Positions 1-11,170 of a DNA stretch of 64,000 nt are shown here, one piece after another. A model generated the notes under the pieces. That model saw only the letters and a program-made list of their open reading frames with translations. It did no database searches and was not told the origin of the DNA. Positions within the stretch are counted from its first letter, which is position 1, and the number at the start of each line of letters is the position of its first letter. Position numbers and translations under genes: made by a program. This stretch comes from Lepraria neglecta (Eukaryota; Ascomycota; Lecanoromycetes; Lecanorales; Stereocaulaceae), in NCBI GenBank assembly GCA_033220425.1, contig CM065648.1:3038001-3102000 (forward strand), in the 5' to 3' direction.

Positions 1-661
1 GCTCGACGTCTTTGGCTACACCATTTTTCCCGGATCTGCCTGGTTCCTGCGTGGGTAGCTGGTCGTGGGTAGATTCAGGCTGTTTTTCTGGGCTAGATGG
101 TGTGGTTTTGTTGGCGTTCGCAGCGTCAAGCGAGAGGAGAGGTGCGGAATCTTGCAAGTCGACGTCTGCATCTTTGTTGTCTGAGCCAGCACGGACAGTG
201 TTCGTGGCGTCCTCAGCGGATATTGGGAGTGACGTAAGTTGCCGCTTTGCCCCAGGCAACCCTTCTTGCGTGGTGCTCTCATCGTCGATCTTTCGCTTTT
301 GTGGTCTTGTAAATAGGCCCGTCGTCGATGTTGGTACCTGAGGGTTCGCCGGTGCAGGTTCCGGGTTGACGTTCATACAGTAGTCTGCGTACTGCAAGAG
401 TATAGCTTGAGTATTTCTTGGGTCATAAGAAGTGTTCATGAAGGCTTTCAACTTTTGCGAGTCAACAAAGTCGGCCAGTTTGTTCATGCTGACATCGGAT
501 CCAGGCAGAGATATCGAGCTCAAGTTTTCTTCAATTACCTCTCGCCGCTCGAAGAGAATTCGCGCACACTGCAATATTTCATCTCGTGAGGATTCGTTCG
601 TGGATAGACCGCCAAGAGCCCCAGAAGCAGCTTGAGGCGGAGGACGCCTACGCGGCGCCAT
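1..661 (-). CDS. N-terminal part of an unrecognised protein, cut by the window edge
   Basis: Reading leftwards from the ATG at 661-659 the frame stays open to the first base, about 220 codons, so the 3' part lies outside the window. The start region is Arg/Pro-rich (MAPRRRPPP). Residues about 28-95 look like a compact, probably helical domain, including FERREVIEENLSSISL and YADYCMNVNPEP. The rest is polar and disordered, with a basic patch (RPQKRKIDDE) that could be a nuclear localisation signal. I do not recognise the family. That it is a real gene rests on a long ATG-initiated frame with normal composition; the first 660 bases hold no competing long frame. A nuclear role is only a guess from the basic patch. 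Confidence 0.6.
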   Translation of the reverse strand, partial: MAPRRRPPPQAASGALGGLSTNESSRDEILQCARILFERREVIEENLSSISLPGSDVSMNKLADFVDSQKLKAFMNTSYDPRNTQAILLQYADYCMNVNPEPAPANPQVPTSTTGLFTRPQKRKIDDESTTQEGLPGAKRQLTSLPISAEDATNTVRAGSDNKDADVDLQDSAPLLSLDAANANKTTPSSPEKQPESTHDQLPTQEPGRSGKNGVAKDVE

Positions 662-3600
662 GATGAAACTTAGGAAGTTTATTCCATACAGTTCGGTGGG
701 GAGTTTGATTCAAGGGCTTCGTGGTTGTTCTGTGGAGGTTGGGGTTAGCCGCGTGTCAATGTTTTGATCCGCCAACACAGCAGTACGTACAGGGTTCCGC
801 AAGGCTCGTAAGCCCGGCAGAGCAAGGGTCAAAAGCTCCGCAGTAGCTAGACGAGATGACGTGAAGCAGCAAGTGCGTTATGGTGCTGAGACAAGAGGTA
901 GGGTGGTTGATGGTGGTGGTGTTTTGCAGGAGAGTGGGCGGGTTTATTTGTGTAATGATTTTGCCGCTAGCGTATTTCGCCTATCAACCGAACTTCTTCC
1001 ATATCAGGCTCTCGTTTTCGAAGGTGGGAAGGGCAAGGCTTGTCCAGAAGAAGGGTAGAGAAGGACAATACAACTTGAAGAAAGAAATGCACGTAAGCTT
1101 TACCCAGTGTGGACCAGCTGTTAGGCTACAGCGGATGCTTATGCTGACTGGCAATCACAAACAGCAATGCTTCTTGACGCACTCATGACCTAGAGTCATT
1201 CTTGGCTTTCAACTCTTACTGCTTTGAACAATGACCATCAATGTTTGACCAAGGCTCCAATGTATGGAAGAAGAGATACTCAAAGCGGAGACGACTGTTT
1301 AGACCGAGCGGGAAATATGTTTGCAATCAACGAAGAAAGAGGCACATGCAAGGGACTTCCAGGGAGAGTACCAGAAAGAAGAAAGAAAGAAACACTCACT
1401 CCCAATCTGCTTGAAGCACTTTGCTGACCCATCCCACACCCAGGTCACCTCGAAGAGGACCCATTGCCAGCCATACGATAACGAGTGTTGCCAGTGGCGC
1501 CCGCAAGAGTAGCTCGAGCCATGTCACTGCAAGATAGAGTCAGAATTGTGTCTATCCTGTCTTCAGCATACTCTTCGAGATTCACCACTCCATCCTGGTC
1601 ACTACCACCGATCTGAGTCGCTGTTCAGCGAGGAGACCTAGTCCTAGGGAACGTTTAGGTGCATGCAAGCTAGCAACGCGAGGAGGCAGTTTCGAGCTTG
1701 TTGTTGCAAGCGGACCGCCAGAGAGGCAGCATGAGCTTGCTGAGTAGGCATAGCCCTGGTCAGTGGCATCGCCATCGATGTGTAGCTCGATGTGGGAGGA
1801 TTTGTCTACCGCTGCCAAAACTGTTCGTCCGAACAGAACAAGGGATATTTGTGGAGGTCGTGGTTAGTCTGGAGGATCAAAGAAAGCTTCTCAAGCACAC
1901 TGAACGTGTGCAGTGGCTGAGGGCACCACAGCTTCTCATGTCACCATCATGGTGAACGTGGTTAGTATGAGGAGGTGGGCAGCTGACTTGAACCTTGCGA
2001 GCCTGCATGTTTGCTCATCAGTATAGGCGGCTACAGGCATGATATGTGGATCAAAGAACCCTCCACAGCACTGAGTTTGCACACTAGATGAGCTTATTTA
2101 CCAGGACAACAGAACACCCATAGTACAAAGGCAGAGAAGGACAAACCGAGGCCATTCTCCACTGCAGTACGCGCCAGCAAGCAGTCTCCAGGCCCCCAAT
2201 TGCCCATTACCACCTCAAAAGTGCTTCAGGAACAGTGGAAGACGCGATTTCACTGTGTTGTGAGCTCTTGAACGAGGTGTAGTCAAGAGTTTGTGTCCCG
2301 AAAGTGCTAGCCGGTTTGGGCTTCGACTCAATTCGTTAGATCCGGAGAAGGAAGAACTGTAACTCCGGGCTCCACCACCAAGACTTAGGCTCGCGGGGTA
2401 AAATGAGTTTGCCGATCTGGAGTAGTAAGCTTCGTACTTGAATAACACCACAAAAATTGCACTTACGAATTTACAATTCCGGAGAGAAATATACAGAATT
2501 AAACAGGCTACAAATTTTCTACGAAACATTAGTTGATTGAATAGATTGTCGAAGAGATATCGTATGCTGAAGCAGTCCCCAGAACGGCGAACTAATATTT
2601 ACCCCGGGATTTAGGGAGACTCAACTCAACTATTTTGATTAGAATGTGGGATTTACAAGCCTTATGACAGTCGATTGACTTGTAGAGTGCAAGATAGTGG
2701 GTCGCAGCGGTACCGGAGTGCTGGTAGCAGTCTTTCCAGGAAGCTGCGACGCCTGCTTAGGAGGCTCCGATAAGGCAGCAGAGATGGCAGGAGCAGCAAG
2801 AACAACAACAATGGAAGAGAATACAAGCCTTTTGGGCTTCGACCGCTGCAACCTGGCTGGCCTTCATTCCTGCTAGTGAAGATGCAAATGTGAACTTCCT
2901 AGAGGCATCAGAGGTGCTTTCTAGAGTTTCTTCACGGATCGAATGCTGAATGAAGTGCACGTTCTTCAAAGGAGGATGAAGATGTTGGAGGCTCGATTAA
3001 TAGCACTGAGGCAGGAGTGTTGGCGGCCAATGGCAATGTTAGACATGAGTTGGATGATACAAGTGTATCTAAGGAGCGATTACTTTCTGGTAGAGTCCAA
3101 TGTACTAGATATAGGAACATGCAATCACACACAAGGAAATCTATGCTACCAGAAGACTACTTCCTTCTCCAAGATAAGGATTGGGGAAGGAGCACTCAGC
3201 AATTTGCCAATTCTGAATTTCGGGAAGTGCTTGCTGCATCCTAGATTCTACGGATTGCCAACTTTCCAATTATTTCCCTCTTCGAACTCACTGCAACCCG
3301 AATCTTGTGATCAATTGATGCGAACCCATGATCTACTACATGTACAGGCATCACGCCTCATGCTTCAATGTGTAAACTCTGCGTGTTCTCCTATTGCATA
3401 GCATCCATCTACAGTCATTCGAGAATAGTTTGATAGCCTGACTTCCGCGCCTACAACTTTCTACTATTTTACAAAAAGTGAAGCCTGGAAAGGCTCATAC
3501 GCCAGTCTTAATCCTTAACGTCTTAGCTTTATTCGAAGAAAGTCTGACGTCTCACTTCAAACATTGAAGTCGTTTTGTTGAATCCCGAATCGATTGTATA

Positions 3601-3712
3601 CTTTATTGAAGGGGAAAATTAGCCTATAAGCAGTCACACGGAGAGTACGTTGTCAATCAATACCGAATGCCTTTGATTTTCGGCTGACAGCTTATCGACC
3701 ATCTCAGACGCC
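662..3712. other. 3.05 kb stretch with no gene I can support
   Basis: Only short frames occur here and none has both an ATG start and family resemblance. A frame at 2639-2851 (minus strand) looks like a signal peptide but begins with TTG, not ATG. The left part must hold the promoter of the minus-strand gene ending at 661, and the right part that of the phosphoesterase gene. No repeat or mobile-element structure was noticed. Confidence 0.5.
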
Positions 3713-4751
3713 ATGTCTCCTACAGGTACCGACAACGCTTTTACGGATCTGTCTGGAGCGGTAAGCTCACATTCGGACAATCCTTACGATGCCTTGCTCG
3801 AGGCTTGCGCAAATGACCCGGTATCTCTCCTATTGTACTTCAATAACTCTAAGCAGCTAATTGTAAAGGCCGAAATTCAAATTCGCTACAAAACGCACCG
3901 TGAAACTCGAAACGAACAGCAAAAAGCCAAAATACTCGCTCCTGATTTCTCCGGCTTCAGTATCGATCCTATCCTCGAAAAGCTGGTCAATCCGGATGCA
4001 TATCCGGGCTATATTGATCCCAGAAATTGCTTGGTCTTTTGGGCAAGACCACCAGAGCGTATTCGAAAGCTTGTGGGAACGTTGCAGGCCCAGCTACGAG
4101 ATCTTGCACCAAGTCAGTTCCGAAAGTCCCGTTCCCCAGTGCTCGCTAACTAGCTAAGGTCTCTGGCTTATGCCACTCGATTGCCTACATATGACAGTAT
4201 TGGAAATGGCCCATTCCCGGACCGAAGCTGAGATTGCAGCAATGGTAGATAAAATGGAGGGAAAGATACCAGAGATCGTGGACTATACCTACGATCATCG
4301 TGCGCGACTCGTCGAGCCAATGCTTAGCTACGACGCTGCAGCTATCGCATTGAGTTTCCTCCCAGCTGCTGGAGAAGGCTTGCCCGGGAATGAGGCCAGT
4401 AAAGATGCATACAACTATCATCATCTACGTCGAGATATATCCGCTTTGTGCAAGAGCACTGGAGTCGAAGTCGCCTCTCGATACGTCGTACCATCCTCGC
4501 ATCTTACAATTGCACGCTTTGTCACGCAAAAAGATTTCGCGAAAGAGGAAAGCGAGGGTCCGGATTCCGAGAAGGTAGCAAGACTGGTTGAGAAGCTGGA
4601 CGAGGTCAATACCAATCTCAAGTCGCAACACTGGTTGAAGGAGGCTGGGACCTGGACTGTAGGTGAAGAGAAAGGGCTTGTGTGTCGCAGGGGAACAGTG
4701 TGGTATGGAGGAGGGGAGACACAGCATTCAGGTCGAGGATTTGATGCATAG
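3713..4751 (+). CDS. 2H phosphoesterase-fold protein (RNA ligase / cyclic nucleotide phosphodiesterase-like)
   Basis: Two exons, 3713-4112 and 4159-4751, joined across a 46 nt intron with a GCTAAC branch site, give 330 residues. The splice restores the sequence SLWLMPLDCLHMTVLEM. The two diagnostic HxT motifs of the 2H superfamily are visible: HMT at about residues 144-146 and HLT at about 248-250. In this superfamily these His residues act in hydrolysis or ligation of 2',3'-cyclic phosphates and related phosphodiesters; the substrate of the fungal branch is not known to me. No signal peptide or membrane segment is seen, so a cytosolic or nuclear location is likely. The start has a good context (cgccATGTC). 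It lies upstream of the eL42 gene on the same strand. Confidence 0.85.
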
Positions 4752-5104
4752 ATGATTCGTTTTTTGCTATGGCAGACATGAGCCTGTGAAAGTAGCCATG
4801 ATGTAGAATCTAGATTCAGTGTAGACGACTAAGAGCAGTTTTTGAAGTCGCCCTGGCCCGTGCATTCTTCAAGTCCCTTGCTGAAGTCCCTTGCTGAAGT
4901 CTTCCTATACTAATGTTCTACTGGTTCTCCAAGCAAGTGGGCTCGGCTCAAGGCTTTGATAGTTGCCACCAAAATAATTAGCGTCTTGGCATTGATCTGC
5001 AAGCGAGCACATCCGCACACTCAGATCTCAGCATCAACTGGCGCCCAAACAACGACGAACGACCTATCGCCATCAGGCAATACGACCATCAGAAAGCATT
5101 CAAG
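4752..5104. other. Intergenic region with a 13-bp direct repeat
   Basis: 353 bp between the phosphoesterase stop and the eL42 start. It holds two exact tandem copies of a 13-bp unit (AAGTCCCTTGCTG) at 4871-4896, followed by a partial third copy. It must contain the eL42 promoter; I cannot name a specific site. Confidence 0.5.
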
Positions 5105-5902
5105 ATGGTAAGCTTCCCATTCCCTGGTCTCTGCGTCCGGATCGTTGCCTACAAGAAAACGTAGAGCTTGCGAGAGGACGGGGCTCAAAAGCACGAGGGC
5201 TACATGGGGTCGTGAAAGGAGGGAGTTCAAGGGCACTGGGACAAAGCTGGAGCAATGGTAGAAGAGGGCGATGATGCTACGTTCGAGAGCTCGAATGCTA
5301 GACCTTGAGATCGAGCCGTCATGTCAAAGCCCCAATTAAGAGAAGGATCCTCTACTCGAAGCTTGAACGGACTTTCCTCTTCACTGCGAAGCAGTCACAT
5401 TTCAGAACCCCACGACTAACAGACTACTTTTCTAGGTTAACGTTCCCAAAACCCGCCGCACCTACTGCAAAGGCAAAGAATGTAAAAAGCACACCCAGCA
5501 CAAAGTCACACAATACAAAGCCGGCAAGGTACATCCTCCTCTCCCCCCCCCCCCTCCCCTCCCCTCCCATCCCTCTCTACAAAATCTCCAGTTGATCATC
5601 TTCCCCTCTTCTACAGGCCTCCTCAGTAGCCCAAGGAAAGCGCCGCTATGACCGCAAACAATCCGGCTACGGAGGTCAAACAAAACCCGTCTTCCACAAG
5701 AAAGCCAAGACGACGAAAAAAGTGGTGCTGAGGCTGGAGTGCACGAATTGCAAGACGAAGGCACAGTTGGCGCTGAAGCGGTGCAAGCATTTCGAATTGG
5801 GGTACGTATATCTGTTGAGGGTATTGGATAATGGGGCAAGTAGGCTAATGCTTGGGTTGCAGAGGCGACAAGAAGACGAAGGGTGCTGCTTTGGTATTCT
5901 AG
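5105..5902 (+). CDS. RPL42: 60S ribosomal protein eL42 (L42/L44e)
   Basis: Four exons: 5105-5107 (the ATG alone), 5436-5528, 5617-5801 and 5863-5902, giving exactly 106 residues, the usual length of the family. It begins [20 protein letters not shown], has the zinc-binding pairs CxxxxC near residues 12-17 and CTNC further on, and ends KGAALVF, as expected for this large-subunit protein near the ribosomal E site. Lys40 and Lys55, methylated in yeast, and Pro56 are all present. Intron 1 is 328 nt, long for this window; a long first intron right after the start codon is common in fungal ribosomal protein genes. Intron 2 carries a C-rich run at about 5547-5575. Exon phases all agree, so the model is firm. 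Confidence 0.96.
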
Positions 5903-7038
5903 ATGGGTTCATGATAGGGCAGGTGTGGTGCTGTTGCTACGACTTTGCGAAGGAGCATTACGATAGGCAAATCTGAAGCATCAAGACCACCTTTCCAGCT
6001 GCAACATTCAAGCACACATGGCTCACGACCCTAACCACCGAACATTTTGCATTCAGGTCTCCAACTCTTGCTCCTGCTGAGTTCAAGACCCTGACCTAAG
6101 ATGCAAGATACAAAGAGACGAGCATAAAAGACGGAGTCTTTTGAGTCTCAATAGTCCCCGCCTATGTAGATATTAACCAATTCTCGGCCCATCCCTTAAA
6201 ACCCAGTTCACCAACTCATGCCCAGAATCCAGACACCGCCTGCATGTTGATCAAATTGCATCAGTAGCATTTCTACTAGTAGCACTCGTAACGGAGTCCC
6301 AACCGCTAGATATTTCTCCGCGTGCCAAGCTCGCTCCATCCCATCATCCTCTTCACAACCACTACCTCAACATTACATATCTCCCTTGCTTAAATTGATC
6401 ATGAGGCTCCCCCAACCACGCATCGTGCCGTTTCCCCCCCATCATTAGCTGCATAAACCAGCGCCATGGCGTGATACGCGGTATCAGGGAATAGGCCAAG
6501 CGCGTGATGAGCGGTGTGACACCTGCTAACTTAAACTTAGAGCTTCTGATGGCGGGCTTGGGGAATGCAGGAACATGAAAATGTGCGGGATCCTTTGGCC
6601 ATCCTTCAATGATCATGTGCTAAATGACTTCGGAAGTGAGATGGAATTTGCAGGCAGACCTCGGCTGAGTGCAAAGTCCAATGAATTAATGGGGTAGTGA
6701 GCCAATGTTTACAAGTTCTATGTACTACTATCTAAGACGTTTCGGTTGTGTCACCGTCACCGCCATGTGACGATGGTCTAAGTCCTAGGCAACTACTAGG
6801 GCAATTAGTTTTCATGGTTGCTTTTCGCTGTGCATGAAGTGCTCGGCCAAAAGCCAACACATATTTCTATTTCATTGGAGCGATGTCTTCTTGCTCAGTT
6901 CTGCAGGAGACTTGATGCGAGGCTTTAACCACATCATCCCTCAACTCTTGTCATCCAGCAAGTTGAGAGCTTCCAGTGAGCGAGATGGATTGATCAGCAG
7001 GCTGGGTGGCAGGGGACAGCACTACAACAGAAGTACCA
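5903..7038. other. 1.1 kb intergenic region
   Basis: No supported gene. It holds the 3' region of eL42 and presumably the promoter and leader of the Ser-rich hypothetical gene at 7039. Short frames on both strands (for example at 6362-6616, minus) have no recognisable features. Confidence 0.5.
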
Positions 7039-7980
7039 ATGCCGAGCCCTTCAAGTACAAATGCGGAAGCCGCCCAAGTATCGAGGTCACGGAAAGCCGA
7101 AAGGAGCAGAAGCAAGCGAACAATGTCCACAGAACCCGAGCATCAATTACCTTTCACGTCGAGCAACGAAAGGCCCAGTACGTCAACCACGCCAAATATC
7201 TCCAGGCCCACTTCCTCCCTACGTAATTCGACCAGACGCTATTCCACAGCACAGACTTCGACTCAGCCTTCAAACACTTGCTCCAGACGCTCCTCGTTCC
7301 TTGTCCGTCAGCCGAGCGAGACCCATCCTTGGCGACCTCGAGTACCTCAGCGGAGGAGTAGCACAGCCCATTATCACACATATTCTACCGACTCGCCCGC
7401 CTCTCACAGCAAAAGTGTACTATTGTTCCAGTCTCTGGAAGCTTCTTTAGCCAATGGTATTGAACTATTTTCCTCTCGACCACAAGGTCGCTTGACATCA
7501 TCAAGCCTGCCGGCTCTACTATCTCCAGCAACAGCGGTAGAGCCATGCCCGTCTCTATCGTCATCAACCCTCGTCGATTCCCCAAAGCTTCAACAGCAAC
7601 ACAGCTATTCGAATCACGTTCCAGCTACCACAATCGATTGGACACTTCCCTCGACACGCCGTCGCCAGTATGAAGAGATAGAGAAGTCGTCCCGCGGGAT
7701 TCGAGGCCTGGTGCGGCGTTTCATTCCAATTCTATTCCGATCGAATGGAAACCGAGTAGGATTTTATGACGCTGAGAAGGGCAGCGATGCTGGGACGGTG
7801 AGGAGGTATAGGTTGGATGCCGATGATAATGATAGCGACGCGGGTGAGATGGAGGATGAGAAGCATAGAGGTTTGATGGACGTGTTGGAGGTGGGAAGGA
7901 GCAGATATCGTGGAGGGCCAGGGATAGGGAGCAGCTGGAGTTGCTTCATTCTCGGAAAAAATACGGCAAGGAAGGCTTGA
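7039..7980 (+). CDS. Conserved-type hypothetical protein, Ser/Arg-rich with a conserved C-terminal block
   Basis: An unspliced frame of 313 residues from the first in-frame ATG; a stop lies in frame at 6991, so it cannot extend upstream without an intron. A second possible start is the ATG at 7123 (MSTEPEHQ). The first 200 residues are Ser/Thr/Pro-rich and disordered. The C-terminal third looks folded: TIDWTLPSTRRRQYEEIEKS, then an Arg-rich GIRGLVRRFIPILFR, then FYDAEKGSDAGTVRRYRLD. I believe I have met this block in other Pezizomycotina hypothetical proteins, but no function is known to me. No signal peptide or clear membrane span is seen. It converges with the MFS gene to its right. Confidence 0.65.
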   Translation: MPSPSSTNAEAAQVSRSRKAERSRSKRTMSTEPEHQLPFTSSNERPSTSTTPNISRPTSSLRNSTRRYSTAQTSTQPSNTCSRRSSFLVRQPSETHPWRPRVPQRRSSTAHYHTYSTDSPASHSKSVLLFQSLEASLANGIELFSSRPQGRLTSSSLPALLSPATAVEPCPSLSSSTLVDSPKLQQQHSYSNHVPATTIDWTLPSTRRRQYEEIEKSSRGIRGLVRRFIPILFRSNGNRVGFYDAEKGSDAGTVRRYRLDADDNDSDAGEMEDEKHRGLMDVLEVGRSRYRGGPGIGSSWSCFILGKNTARKA

Positions 7981-8318
7981 TGATGCCAATTGTTTGGGAC
8001 GAGCATTTGTTGGTGTATAGCTAGCGAGTGGCATGCGTGAGCGGCGATACCCATTTCTGCGAGATTGATTACGACGAGCTGGTGCATGGGCAAAGTTCGA
8101 GGATTTGTTGAGTAAGCACGAACACGTGTCTGTAGGATAGGCTTAGCTGGAGCTTGAGAGAAATAGATCTATCTGTCTCAAAACTCTATGTCATCTTTAG
8201 AAAATTGCTGCGTACTTAGCATGATTGACGCCATCCTTCTCTTCTCTTCAAGGGCTGCAAAGCTTAGTATAGCTTACTCGGCCAAGTTATCTCACCCTGC
8301 AGCCTCTGAAATGATACA
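7981..8318. other. Convergent 3' intergenic region
   Basis: 338 bp between two converging genes. No feature beyond the expected transcript ends was seen. Confidence 0.5.
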
Positions 8319-9971
8319 CTAGCTTTGATGTTCATGTTTAGGTATGCGTGGCAACGTGAGCCAGATAGCCAGCAGCAGTATAAGCAGGGCCAGGACGATA
8401 GGTTGCAGGGTCTGCACACCCTTGGCTTGCGCAATTGCTCCAATGGCGAAAGGTAGCCTGCTCGCATGATTGATGTTAGACTTCTTCATAGATATTAAGG
8501 GATCAACGCGATGCATCGACATTAATCAAAATGAATTCCTGAGTGCTAAGCAGTGGTCAGGACGAAGTGGAGAGGTGAAAGCTTACACAGCAGCGCCTGC
8601 TCCGCCCACAGCCGCACTAAAGCCAATGGCAGCAACATGGAGTTCCTGTGGGAGCAATTTGGTAGCCGCAACCACACCAGCCGGGAACATTGGGCCAATG
8701 AAGAATCCGATAAGGGCGATCGCGACGGCAGAGACGAAGAATTGAGGAACCAGCCAGAAAATGAGCTCAAGCCCGAGGGCACAGAAAAGGTATATGCAAA
8801 CTGCCAGACGTTCCCCGATACGACCTGTCAAAAAGCCAAGAGATACCCGTCCGACTGTTAGGCCCAGCCAAAAGCCAGTAGCTGTCATGCCTGAGGCAAA
8901 AGGCTGTCCGTGGCGAATTCTCATCATGAATGTGACGATCCAGCCGCCGAGAGAGACTGTACAGAGCTCCGTTAATCAATGGATGTTCGTAGCGAGCAGG
9001 CAGCAAACCTTCTTGACTGACCTTCAGTCCCCACATAAGTAAGGAAGAATATCGAGCATATCCAAGTGACCCTTTTCTTCAAGGCTAACCTTGTCATGCC
9101 CTTCTCATCGCCGCCGTCAGCACGATTATTGTCTCGATACTGCTCCCCTGTTGCTCTCCAGAAAGCTGCTGTCCCTGCAATCAACTCCAAAGTCACCACA
9201 CCAATCATAATATAGTAGAACGTCCACCAGCCCAGGTTTTCTTTCGTAACCATAGTTGTAGCAATCAGAGGACTTATGGTTGCTCCAAGGCCGTAGCTCC
9301 CATGTAGCAGCCCCAACAGCTGATTTTGCTGATCCATTGTGCCAATCCATGCATTCCAAGCTGCGTCGAGGAGTCCGCAGCCCATGCCTGCTAAGCCAAG
9401 GATGATGACCACTGCTGGATAGGGTGGATGCGTGGAGATGACTATGTAGGCGAAGATTCTGCATGTTGGCCCGATGAAAGCGACACCTCGTCGACCAAAG
9501 AGACGGTGAAGGCGGTCACTGAAGAGAGCAGCCACAGTGTAACCTGAGAAAGGAGACAGGAAGACGAGAGAGGTGACGAGGTAGGAAAGTTTGTAGTCTG
9601 CTCCGATCTAAAGTGGAAGTCAACAAGCTGAATATGAGAGACAATCAATAGGAGCCCAGAATGAGTGGCCAATGGCATACGTAAGGGACCAGAGCACCGT
9701 ATGATGCGTCATTCATTCCAAAGTTGATGAAAGCGAAGAAGGTAGCAGCAAGCCTCCATGTATTAATCCTGGGCTTGTTCCATCTCTCCCGTGCCTCCAA
9801 CACACGCCCTGCGCCTGGTTCTGGCAACCCTGAAGTAGCATGTTCAAGAATTGAGCCGTCTGACTCGTCTGGCTTTTCCTCCAAAGGTATCGACGATTCT
9901 TTCGAAGGGGCCAAAGCAGCAGGCTCAGGAGTGCTAGGCAGCATCTCAATCATTGTAATACTGGAGGGCAT
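8319..9971 (-). CDS. MFS transporter of the fucose permease / BSC6-like type
   Basis: Four exons, read leftwards: 9971-9681, 9607-9022, 8956-8587 and 8457-8319 (introns 73, 65 and 129 nt), giving 461 residues. A polar cytosolic N-terminus of about 75 residues precedes the first span (WRLAATFFAFINFGMNDASY). Further hydrophobic helices follow, about 12 in all, with the family-typical stretches LLGLLHGSYGLGATISPLIA and LPFAIGAIAQAKGVQTLQP. These resemble the group containing yeast Bsc6 and fungal fucose-permease-like carriers; the cargo is unknown. All three splice junctions restore conserved sequence. It is divergent from the AYR1-like reductase gene, sharing a 338 bp promoter region. A plasma-membrane or vacuolar location is plausible but not shown by the sequence. 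Confidence 0.88.
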
Positions 9972-10309
9972 ATTGTTGAGAAGCAGCCAGCTGCGGTCAA
10001 TGTTGTATATTTATGTGCTCGTCTTCAGGCCTCCCTTGTTGAGAAGCAAACCGCTCCGTGGCTCCGTCCGGCAAAATATCCTTGCCAGTGGCAAAGGTTC
10101 AGCTTCACGCCGAACTTCGCTTTCACTCAGCGACACCGCCCATAACGACCGAACAAGACGTGATCAAGATCTTGTTGCCTCCAAATTTTTGCCATTGTCA
10201 TATGAGTCAAGGTTCAGAAGTTACGAGGCACCGAAAGAAATCGATAGATTCGAGAACGCCAACCCCACATTCGGTATAGGCATATTCACCCCACGAATCA
10301 CAGTTCGCA
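9972..10309. promoter_or_regulatory. Shared divergent promoter region (MFS carrier / AYR1-like reductase)
   Basis: 338 bp between two start codons pointing away from each other, so both promoters must lie here. No specific binding site is claimed. Confidence 0.55.
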
Positions 10310-11170
10310 ATGCCAGTCGGAGGAAAGAAAACCGTATTGATCACCGGCTGCAGTCCAGGAGGCATCGGTCATGCACTGGCTCGCGCATTTCACTCAAGCG
10401 GCCTCCACGTCTTTGCAACAGCTCGCAATGAGAAGGCTCTCAGAGATTTAACAGCCGTAGGCGTTGAGGCGTTATCACTTGAAGTCACATCCCCAGCCAA
10501 CATTACAGAGATCAAAAATCACATCCACGAACAAACTGGGGGATCTCTCGACTACCTCGTTAACAATGCAGGACGCAATTACACTGTTCCAGCCCTCGAC
10601 ATCGATTTCGCAGAGGTCCAGAGTGTATTCGAGTCGAATGTGTTTGCTGTCATGCGTCTCTGTCAGGCATTCGCTCCTCTTCTCATCCAATCGAAAGGCA
10701 CAATTATCAACGTTGGCAGTGTCGCTGCGAGAATACCTTACGTCTTCGGCTCCGTATACAATTCGTCCAAAGGAGCCCTACATGCTTATAGCGATACCCT
10801 ACGCGTCGAATTGGCTCCGTTCGAAGTCAAGGTCATAGTCGTGGTGACCGGTGGTGTTAAGAGCAACATATGTCGGACACACCGAGAGCTGTCCGAAAGC
10901 TCAATGTACCTCCCACTCGATGCAGAGTATAAGAGAAGGCAGCTACATCCACAAGAAGTGGGTATGGATACCGCAGTCTACGCAGCGAAAGTAGTGAAAG
11001 CAGTGCTCAAACCGTACCCTGCCAACTCGGTGTGGAAAGGCTCTCAGGCGTCGAAGGTGTGGCTGCTTCTTACCTTCTTTCCGAGGATCTTCTGGGATTA
11101 CTATTTTGCTATGCTCTTCAACATGGGCAAGCTGGCAAAGTTTGTGAAAGCTCAGCGGAAGAATGATTAG
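10310..11170 (+). CDS. Short-chain dehydrogenase, AYR1-like (1-acyl-dihydroxyacetone-phosphate reductase type)
   Basis: A single-exon classical SDR of 286 residues. The NADP-binding motif TGCSPGGIG is at 12-20, NNAG at 85-88, and the catalytic Ser137, Tyr150 and Lys154 are at the standard spacing (YNSSK). The N-terminal TGCSPGGIG form and the hydrophobic C-terminal region (WLLLTFFPRIFWDYYFAMLF) resemble yeast Ayr1, an ER/lipid-droplet enzyme that reduces 1-acyl-dihydroxyacetone phosphate to lysophosphatidate. The C-terminal hydrophobic segment fits membrane or lipid-droplet association. Substrate is inferred from family only; other fungal SDRs of this group act on different carbonyls. It is divergent from the MFS gene. 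Confidence 0.88.
   Translation: MPVGGKKTVLITGCSPGGIGHALARAFHSSGLHVFATARNEKALRDLTAVGVEALSLEVTSPANITEIKNHIHEQTGGSLDYLVNNAGRNYTVPALDIDFAEVQSVFESNVFAVMRLCQAFAPLLIQSKGTIINVGSVAARIPYVFGSVYNSSKGALHAYSDTLRVELAPFEVKVIVVVTGGVKSNICRTHRELSESSMYLPLDAEYKRRQLHPQEVGMDTAVYAAKVVKAVLKPYPANSVWKGSQASKVWLLLTFFPRIFWDYYFAMLFNMGKLAKFVKAQRKND

Noticed and set aside
2639-2851. Minus-strand frame that looks like a secreted small protein
   Set aside because: It begins with TTG rather than ATG, overlaps another frame, and has no other support.
5108-5435. Possible snoRNA in the long first intron of RPL42
   Set aside because: Only a near-match to a C box (ATGATG) and no D box (CTGA) follows at the right distance.
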